Shown here in pieces: positions 57,503 to 64,000 of a DNA stretch of 64,000 bases. Positions within the stretch are counted from its first letter, which is position 1. Each line of letters begins with the position of its first letter. The position numbers and the translations under genes were made by a program. The DNA is from a bacterium. Lineage in GTDB: Bacteria; JAMCPX01. The notes beneath the pieces were generated by a model. That model was given only the letters and a program-made list of their open reading frames with translations, did no database searches and was not told the DNA's origin. The stretch covers positions 1-64,000 of the forward strand of contig JAJYUJ010000004.1 of NCBI GenBank assembly GCA_021792615.1, read 5' to 3'.

Positions 57503-58867
57503 ATGGCTGATCAAATCAAAATACTTGTTGTCGACGATGAGGAGAATATCAGGTTTGCCGTTTCCAATATTCTGAGTACGAACGGCTATCAGGTGGATAC
57601 CGCATCCAATGGGGAGGATGCGTTTCTGGAGCTCAAAAAACAACCGTATGATTTTGTAATCTGTGACATACAGATGCCCAAGATGGACGGAAGGGAACTG
57701 CTCAGAGCACTTCAGCACAACGGAATTGAAACGACCGTCATCATGATGTCCGCATACGGCACTATAGACAGTGCTCTGGAATCTATTAAAGCGGGCGCCT
57801 ATGATTATATAACAAAACCGTTTAAGCCGGACGAGCTTATTCTGACGGTTAAAAAGGCAGAAGAGCGTTTAAAACTGTACCGGGAGAACCTTACCCTTAA
57901 ACAAGCCGTTGCAAAGGAATACGATTTTAGCGCCATCATCGGCAAGAGCGAAAAGATCCTGAATGTGCTCAATGAGATAAAAAAGGTGGCGGGTCTTAAA
58001 ACGACCGTACTGATTACCGGAGAAAGCGGTACCGGCAAGGAACTTGTTGCAAAAGCAATACATTATAACAGCGACAGAAAGAACAAACCGTTTATATCCA
58101 TTAATTGCGGTGCGATACCGGAAAATCTTCTCGAGAGCGAACTGTTCGGATATGCAAAGGGTGCCTTTACCGGTGCTTATGCAAGTAAGCGGGGATTGTT
58201 CGAAGCCGCAGACGGAGGGACACTGTTTCTTGATGAAATCGGAGAGATGCCGTTTAGTTTACAGGTGAAGCTGCTGCGCGCCATTGAACAGTCCCAAATA
58301 TTCCGAATAGGGGATACCAAATCCATTACTATCGATGTCAGATTTCTTGCGGCAACATCGAAAGACCTGTCCGATGAGGTTAAAAACGGTAAATTCAGGG
58401 ATGACCTTTATTATAGGTTGAATGTCTTCAATATCAAATTACCGCCCCTCAGGGAACGCAGGGAAGATATACCGCTGCTTGCCACTGCTTTTTTAATAAG
58501 GAATGCGGTAAACTTTTCGAAATCCATCAAAGGCTTTGACGAATCAGTCATTGACCTTTTCATGAAGAATGCATGGTACGGAAATGTCCGGGAACTCGAG
58601 AATGTGATCGAAAGGGCATGTATATTGACGGAAAAAGAGCTCATAATGCCCGAGGTCATACCCGATACGATTCAATCACAGAACAGTATGTTTCCTGCCG
58701 GCACCGAGAGCGGGTTTTCTATCAAACAGGCTCAGAAAAAGTATGAGGTTGAACTGATAAACAAGGCATTGAAAGAAACAAGCGGCAATAAAACCCGGGC
58801 TGCGCAATTACTCGAAATAAGCCTGAGAGCTTTGATGTACAAATTGAAAGAATATGGTATTGAATAA
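57503..58867 (+). CDS. Sigma-54-dependent response regulator (NtrC family)
   Basis: ILVVDDEENIRFAVSNIL, GESGTGKELVAKAIH, ELFGYAKGAFTGAYASKRGLFEAADGGTLFLDEIGEM, C-terminal Fis-type HTH. Confidence 0.95.
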   Translation: MADQIKILVVDDEENIRFAVSNILSTNGYQVDTASNGEDAFLELKKQPYDFVICDIQMPKMDGRELLRALQHNGIETTVIMMSAYGTIDSALESIKAGAYDYITKPFKPDELILTVKKAEERLKLYRENLTLKQAVAKEYDFSAIIGKSEKILNVLNEIKKVAGLKTTVLITGESGTGKELVAKAIHYNSDRKNKPFISINCGAIPENLLESELFGYAKGAFTGAYASKRGLFEAADGGTLFLDEIGEMPFSLQVKLLRAIEQSQIFRIGDTKSITIDVRFLAATSKDLSDEVKNGKFRDDLYYRLNVFNIKLPPLRERREDIPLLATAFLIRNAVNFSKSIKGFDESVIDLFMKNAWYGNVRELENVIERACILTEKELIMPEVIPDTIQSQNSMFPAGTESGFSIKQAQKKYEVELINKALKETSGNKTRAAQLLEISLRALMYKLKEYGIE

Positions 58868-58870
58868 ATT

Positions 58871-59785
58871 ATGGGGGTGGAGATGAAAAATATTTCTTTT
58901 ATCTTTTTAAGTATCTTCTTAATAGCGGGTTGTCAGAAACGCAATGAACAGGTGAGAACCATGTTTTCCGGTAATGTCAATCCCCAAGTCGAACGTGTTC
59001 AGTCTGTTGAAATTCAACCCGAAAACCCTACGGTAAAAAGCACCCTTACCGTTTCCATGCCAGCAAATATGCATTCCACAAACATTGCCTGGTATATCAA
59101 CAACCAGAATACCGTGTCTGCGGATACCCTTCAGGGTGAATTCAAAAAGGGTGACACCATTACGGCGGTTGTTTCTTATTCGAATGCAAAAGGGACGCAA
59201 ACGCTGGCTGTTTCTCCGGCTATAACCATACAGGACTCACCCCCGGTTATTACCTCGATCAACCTGACGCCTCTGGACCCGACGATAGCCTCAACATTGC
59301 AAGTATCGGTCCGGGCGTCCGATGCCGACGGGGATCCGGTATCATTTACATACCAATGGTATGTAAATGGTAACCCTGTCAGCGATCAGACGGGAGATAC
59401 CTTTAGCTGCGCTTCTTATAAGCACGGTGATATGGTCTATGTCATGGTAACGCCTTCGGATGGTGAAAAGAACGGGGTAAGCGTTGCAAGCGCTTATGTT
59501 TCCATTCAGGATACGGCTCCGGTTATACTATCGAAGCCACCGGATGTCATGACCGGTTCTATTTTCACTTACAACCTGAAGGCCTCGGATATTGATAACG
59601 ACCCGTTGTCTTATAAACTTGAATCAGCACCCCCGGGGATGACCATCAGCAAGAACGGAGTGATATCATGGAACACAGCGGGCATAACGTCAGCAACGTC
59701 CGTTACCGTAAAGGTGGTTGTCGATGACGGATTCGGGGGGAAGGCCTATCAGACCTTCAGTTTACACATCGAGAAGAAGCAATAA
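58871..59785 (+). CDS. Predicted lipoprotein with tandem Ig/cadherin-like domains
   Basis: SIFLIAGCQKRN lipobox; DADGDPVSFTYQWYVNG and DIDNDPLSYKLESAPPGMTISKNGVISWN repeats. Confidence 0.85.
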   Translation: MGVEMKNISFIFLSIFLIAGCQKRNEQVRTMFSGNVNPQVERVQSVEIQPENPTVKSTLTVSMPANMHSTNIAWYINNQNTVSADTLQGEFKKGDTITAVVSYSNAKGTQTLAVSPAITIQDSPPVITSINLTPLDPTIASTLQVSVRASDADGDPVSFTYQWYVNGNPVSDQTGDTFSCASYKHGDMVYVMVTPSDGEKNGVSVASAYVSIQDTAPVILSKPPDVMTGSIFTYNLKASDIDNDPLSYKLESAPPGMTISKNGVISWNTAGITSATSVTVKVVVDDGFGGKAYQTFSLHIEKKQ

Positions 59786-59877
59786 TTATACATAATTATA
59801 TATCATTAACGTATATAGTAATAAAATACTTGACATTTTATTTTAAATGTGTGCTTATAGACTACAAGTGAGGTATA

Positions 59878-60081
59878 ATGATGGGCAGGCATAACAATTT
59901 AAAATTGATAAGAACCAAGGCATTAATGAGTAAAGCTGAGCTCGCACGAAAGGCAAATATATCCGTCCTTACTATAACAAGAATTGAACAGGGTATGGAA
60001 TGCAGAGTCGATACGAAAAGAAAAATTATTCAAGCACTTGGATTTAAGATCTCAGAAAAAGATAAGATTTTTCCGGATTAA
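59878..60081 (+). CDS. Small XRE-family helix-turn-helix protein
   Basis: LKLIRTKALMSKAELARKANISVLTITRIEQGMECRVDTKRKIIQALGF. Confidence 0.88.
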   Translation: MMGRHNNLKLIRTKALMSKAELARKANISVLTITRIEQGMECRVDTKRKIIQALGFKISEKDKIFPD

Positions 60082-60105
60082 AGGGTAATAGATAAAGGAG
60101 GTTTT

Positions 60106-61161
60106 ATGGCTTTTTTTGGTGGCGGTAAACAACTCATAGGACTCGATATTGGTACCAGCAGTGTAAAACTGATAGAATTGAAAGCTGTCGGTAAAAAAGA
60201 CTATCAGTTGATGAATCTCGGTGTAGCAAACCTCCCTCCGGACACGATAGTCGATGGAGATATCATCAATACCGCGGCTGTGACGGACGCAATCAAGAGT
60301 ATTCTCGCAAACCTGAAGATCAAAACGAAGAATACCGCAACCGCAGTTTCGGGGCACTCGGTAATCATGAAAAAGATAAGTATGCCGATAACGACGGACG
60401 AGGCTCTCGCCGAGTCCATACAATGGGAAGCGGAGCAGTACATACCGTTTAATATCAACGACGTAAACCTTGACTTTCAGGTGCTTGAACGATCGACTGC
60501 CGAGGGTCAGATGAGCGTTTTTCTTGTTGCTGCGAAAAAAGAGCTTATCAATAATTATATAACGGCCATAGGTGAAGCTGGCCTGAACACAACGATTATC
60601 GATATAGGCGTTTTTGCACTCCAGAATATGTTCGAGGTCAATTACCCCGAATATGTTAACGATACCGTGGTAATCGTTAACGTCGGAGCAAGCATTACGA
60701 ATTTTAATGTGGTCAGCAAGGGTATTTCTATTTTTGCACGGGACCTTACGCAATCCGGAGGGAATCAAATAACGGAAGAAATCCAAAAGGGCCTGAATAT
60801 ATCCCGGGAAGAAGCCGAGAAAAGAAAAGTGGGGTCGAGCGGAACGCCCGTTACGCCGGACGTCATGGAAATTATCAAGTCCGCGTCTGACGGCATTTCC
60901 GCAGACATACAGAGATCCATAGATTTCTATTTATCCACCGGTGGGGAGAAAATAACGAAAATCATGATGAGCGGCGGTACATCGAAAACACCGGAATTCC
61001 TGAACCTGATTGCCCAAAAAACAAGTTTACCTGTAGAGCCCTTAAATCCGTTTAAAAGCGTGGCGGTCAACACAAAGGTTTTCGATGTCAACTATATAAA
61101 TGAAATCTCACCGATTGTTTCCGTTGCTGTTGGTCTGGCAATAAGGAAGGCGGGTAACTAA
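60106..61161 (+). CDS. pilM: Type IV pilus assembly protein PilM
   Basis: LIGLDIGTSSVKLIELKAVG, VNVGASITNFNVV, MMSGGTSKTPEFLNLIAQ actin-like. Confidence 0.95.
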   Translation: MAFFGGGKQLIGLDIGTSSVKLIELKAVGKKDYQLMNLGVANLPPDTIVDGDIINTAAVTDAIKSILANLKIKTKNTATAVSGHSVIMKKISMPITTDEALAESIQWEAEQYIPFNINDVNLDFQVLERSTAEGQMSVFLVAAKKELINNYITAIGEAGLNTTIIDIGVFALQNMFEVNYPEYVNDTVVIVNVGASITNFNVVSKGISIFARDLTQSGGNQITEEIQKGLNISREEAEKRKVGSSGTPVTPDVMEIIKSASDGISADIQRSIDFYLSTGGEKITKIMMSGGTSKTPEFLNLIAQKTSLPVEPLNPFKSVAVNTKVFDVNYINEISPIVSVAVGLAIRKAGN

Positions 61162-61162
61162 T

Positions 61163-61783
61163 ATGATAAAAATAAATTTATTAAAACAGCAGTCGAAAAA
61201 AGCCGTATCGCAAAAAGAGATCGACATCTACAAGCAGTTACTTGTGGGCGGGATATTCGTTGCCATTTTTCTTGCGGCGATAATTTTTATGGAATTAAAC
61301 ATACGCAATAAAATGTCTTCGGCGAAGGAAAATATTGCACAGTTGAATCAAAAACTGGTGCAGTTAAATAAAACGGTTAACGAGATAAACAATTTCAAGA
61401 AAATGAAGGATCAAATAAAGGCAAAACTCGATATCATTACCACTCTTGAAAAAAACAGAACTGCCGAGATCCATTTGATGGACGAACTGTCAAAATCGAT
61501 CCCTTATGACCCGAGCAGTGTACTATCAAAAAAATTGTGGCTGGTGACCCTCAAGCAGCACGGCGATTTGATCGGTATGGACGGCGTTGCCCTTGACAAC
61601 AGCACCATAGCGCAATTTATGGATAATCTTTCAAAAGATCCCTATTTTAGTGATATTAATCTTTCTAAAACGGAACAGGTAAAGTCGAACGACCTTCTCC
61701 TGTATAAATTTTCCCTCACTTGTAAATTTAATCCGATGCCGGGTAACAGTATTACGGGAACAACCCAAAAAACTTTGCAATAA
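61163..61783 (+). CDS. pilN: Type IV pilus assembly protein PilN
   Basis: MIKINLLKQ start, single TM, coiled coil, position after pilM. Confidence 0.9.
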   Translation: MIKINLLKQQSKKAVSQKEIDIYKQLLVGGIFVAIFLAAIIFMELNIRNKMSSAKENIAQLNQKLVQLNKTVNEINNFKKMKDQIKAKLDIITTLEKNRTAEIHLMDELSKSIPYDPSSVLSKKLWLVTLKQHGDLIGMDGVALDNSTIAQFMDNLSKDPYFSDINLSKTEQVKSNDLLLYKFSLTCKFNPMPGNSITGTTQKTLQ

Positions 61784-61798
61784 CAGAAGGAGAGGATT

Positions 61799-62410
61799 AT
61801 GGATATAAACATAAATACATTGGCAAAGCTGAACCTCCAACAAAAGCTTTTAGTGCTTGGCATTATTTTTATACTGATTTTGCTGTTGGATTTATACGTA
61901 TGGCCCGGCTACCTGGCCGAGAGGAACACCTATACCGGTTTGCAGGGGCAGGAACGGTCTGTTCAGGCAAAAGTCCTTGAAACCCAGGCAATTGCGGATC
62001 ATAAAGAAGAGTTTCAGAATGAGCTCAATAAACTCTCGGAACAATTGAACGAAGCTTTGACGAAACTTCCCAACAATCCGGAGGTTGATAAGTATCTGGT
62101 TACGCTCAATACCCTGTCAAAAACAACCGAACTGAATGTTATTCAGATAGAACCCAAGGCAGAAGTGGTAAAGGGATTTTATGCTGAAATACCGGTTCAG
62201 ATACATTTAACAGGGACCTATGATGACATAGCGATGTTTCTTTATAAACTTGCAGAACTGCAGAGGATCATAAATGTTTCTGATTTGGATCTCAAGGTTA
62301 AGCAGCAGACCTCCACGGGTAAGACCATGCTTGATGCGGCTTTTTTAACGAAGATATTCCGGTTTGTAGAATCTGCACCTGCTGCAGCTGCAGCAGGTAA
62401 AAAAAGATGA
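61799..62410 (+). CDS. pilO: Type IV pilus inner-membrane protein PilO
   Basis: Single TM, coiled coil, LPNNPEVDKYLVTLNTLSKTTELNVIQIEPK, position. Confidence 0.92.
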   Translation: MDININTLAKLNLQQKLLVLGIIFILILLLDLYVWPGYLAERNTYTGLQGQERSVQAKVLETQAIADHKEEFQNELNKLSEQLNEALTKLPNNPEVDKYLVTLNTLSKTTELNVIQIEPKAEVVKGFYAEIPVQIHLTGTYDDIAMFLYKLAELQRIINVSDLDLKVKQQTSTGKTMLDAAFLTKIFRFVESAPAAAAAGKKR

Positions 62411-62423
62411 AAAGGAAACAAGT

Positions 62424-62960
62424 ATGAAAAGGATAGAATCTTTACTGTTGACAAGTATGTTGATAGTGGTAGCTGGTGTGAGCGGATGTAAGAAAGCACC
62501 GGTGCCAAAGGTTGTTCCCAAAAACAACATGACTGTGGTGAATCCTGTGAAACAGATGGCACCTCCGCCTGTTCAAGCTGCTCAGACCCCGAGTAGTACG
62601 ACGGCCGGGACTTCTTCCTATTATTATAATCCGGCAGGTAAACCCGATCCGTTTGAGCCGTTTGATATAAGCAAAGTAAAACCCACGACAGCCCTCACTC
62701 CGTTGCAGCAGTTTTCGCTGGATCAGCTTACCGTGAGGGGAATAATATGGGGACTTTCGAATGCAAAGGCCATAATAGAAGATCCTACCGGTAAAACGTA
62801 TATCGTCGGTATTGGCACAAAAATTGGTAAGAATAACGGAGTAATAATCCGCATATTGAACGAGAAAATCGTTGTTTTGGAACAGTACACCGATGTTTTT
62901 ACCGGTAAGGTCAAGACAAACGAAGTTACTATGAAATTAAAGAAAACGGAAAAAATTTAA
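62424..62960 (+). CDS. pilP: Type IV pilus lipoprotein PilP
   Basis: VVAGVSGCKKAP lipobox; DPFEPF; LDQLTVRGIIWGLSNAKAIIEDPTGKTYIVGIGTKIGKNNGVI. Confidence 0.93.
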   Translation: MKRIESLLLTSMLIVVAGVSGCKKAPVPKVVPKNNMTVVNPVKQMAPPPVQAAQTPSSTTAGTSSYYYNPAGKPDPFEPFDISKVKPTTALTPLQQFSLDQLTVRGIIWGLSNAKAIIEDPTGKTYIVGIGTKIGKNNGVIIRILNEKIVVLEQYTDVFTGKVKTNEVTMKLKKTEKI

Positions 62961-62971
62961 GGGGGAACAAA

Positions 62972-64000
62972 ATGAGAATAAAAAATAAAACACAAATCAT
63001 ATTATCAAGCTTGTTGATAATATTTTTTATAGGAGCGTGTGCAGGCTCACAACCTGTTCCTGGCGGAGGTGCTAATATCATCGGTAATATCGACATATCA
63101 GATCAGGATACAGCTACCATATTGACGATAGAAGGAAGTGCCCCCCCTATTTATACGGTATATAAGATGACAAATCCTTTAAGGGTTGTGGTAGATCTTA
63201 CCAATGCGGATGTATCTGCCTTATCAAAGAGTATGGTCATTAATAACGGCGTTATAAACACCATCAGTGTAAAAACGTTAAAAGAAGCCGGAAGTTCTAT
63301 GGGCAGGATAGACATAGGATTGGACAAACTTGTTGATTATAATGCCTCGGTTCAGGGGAATAACGTCGTTGTTAACATTTCCAAAACAGCATCGTCCGCT
63401 CAAGCGCAGAGTTCTTTGGGTGAAATTCCACCGGTAGGGACCGGAGCAGAATTGGCACCCGGGATACCTCCCGTTTCTGGTGTTCAACCTCTGCAACCGA
63501 ATATGCCCCCTGCACTCTCAGAACAACAGCCTTCTCCGGAAATGGCCCCCGTTGCAGGTTTGACTGCTACGCCTTCCGGTGAAGAACAGCCTGTTATAAC
63601 AGAATCGGCACTACAGCCGACCCAGACTGCAGTTTCGGGCGAAGAGCAACCATTGCCTCCTTTGCCGGGGCAAAGTACTCCGACGCCTGCAGTTCCTGTT
63701 GTTGAAGAACAACAACCGGTGCAACCTGCAGGTACGCAGCAGCCTGTTGCATCGAAGATAATAGATATAAAATATAGCACCGTTGACAATAAGACCGTGG
63801 TTGATTTTATCGGGAATGGAGATATAGGAAATTATAATGCCTTCAGGCTCAATAATCCTCCAAGGCTTGTTATCGATGTTTTGAATGTCGGTAATCTTTT
63901 TCCAACGAACGAAATGCCTGTTGGAACAAACGATGTTGAACGGGTAAGGATCGGGCAATACCCTGACAAAGTGCGATTTGTCCTGGATACAACAAAGTCC
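62972..64000 (+). CDS. pilQ: Type IV pilus secretin PilQ, N-terminal part with AMIN domains (truncated by window end)
   Basis: Open frame from ATG 62972 to window end; IGACAGSQ lipobox; two AMIN-like domains (NPLRVVVDLTNA; NPPRLVIDVLNV) joined by a Pro/Gln-rich linker. Confidence 0.85.
   Translation, partial: MRIKNKTQIILSSLLIIFFIGACAGSQPVPGGGANIIGNIDISDQDTATILTIEGSAPPIYTVYKMTNPLRVVVDLTNADVSALSKSMVINNGVINTISVKTLKEAGSSMGRIDIGLDKLVDYNASVQGNNVVVNISKTASSAQAQSSLGEIPPVGTGAELAPGIPPVSGVQPLQPNMPPALSEQQPSPEMAPVAGLTATPSGEEQPVITESALQPTQTAVSGEEQPLPPLPGQSTPTPAVPVVEEQQPVQPAGTQQPVASKIIDIKYSTVDNKTVVDFIGNGDIGNYNAFRLNNPPRLVIDVLNVGNLFPTNEMPVGTNDVERVRIGQYPDKVRFVLDTTKS

Noticed and set aside
59831-59865. Possible TTGACA promoter before the XRE gene
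   Set aside because: The nearest -10-like TATAGA is at about 20 nt spacing; not convincing enough to list.
63484-63789. Cys/Gly-rich minus-strand ORF opposite pilQ linker
   Set aside because: Arises from antisense reading of the Pro/Gln/Glu-rich linker; no independent support.

Overview
The window is an ordinary bacterial chromosome segment. The gene mix (type IV pilus pilMNOPQ, sufCBD, NtrC-type regulators, many lipoproteins) suggests a deltaproteobacterial-like Gram-negative, but I cannot assign a taxon. Calls come from reading the supplied translations and the raw DNA; no searches were run. I saw no rRNA, tRNA, CRISPR array, integrase or transposase gene. Left to right: (i) orphan lipoproteins and small membrane proteins (1-6.2 kb), two sharing a duplicated 5' module; (ii) a compact acyl-modification cassette: B12/radical SAM, acyl carrier protein, condensation-like acyltransferase, FAD oxidoreductase, AMP-forming ligase (6.3-12.0 kb), followed by a TM-TPR-Ser/Thr kinase; (iii) a three-gene glycan operon with an unusual WecA/CapD-N fusion, bracketed by inverted copies of a MITE-like repeat; (iv) metabolic and housekeeping genes (accD, gpsA, hisS, cimA, lysC, tsaE, folC, tldD); (v) a translationally coupled RiPP-like operon: PqqD-like RRE, beta-propeller lipoprotein, lasso-B2-like transglutaminase, nucleotidyltransferase (43.9-46.7 kb), downstream of a 917-aa orphan lipoprotein; (vi) pyruvoyl arginine decarboxylase plus agmatinase; (vii) sufCBD, an NtrC-type regulator and pilMNOPQ (pilQ cut by the window end). 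Best candidates for something undescribed are the acyl-modification cassette, the RiPP-like operon lacking an obvious precursor or macrocyclase, and the MITE-like family, one copy of which carries a nested insertion.
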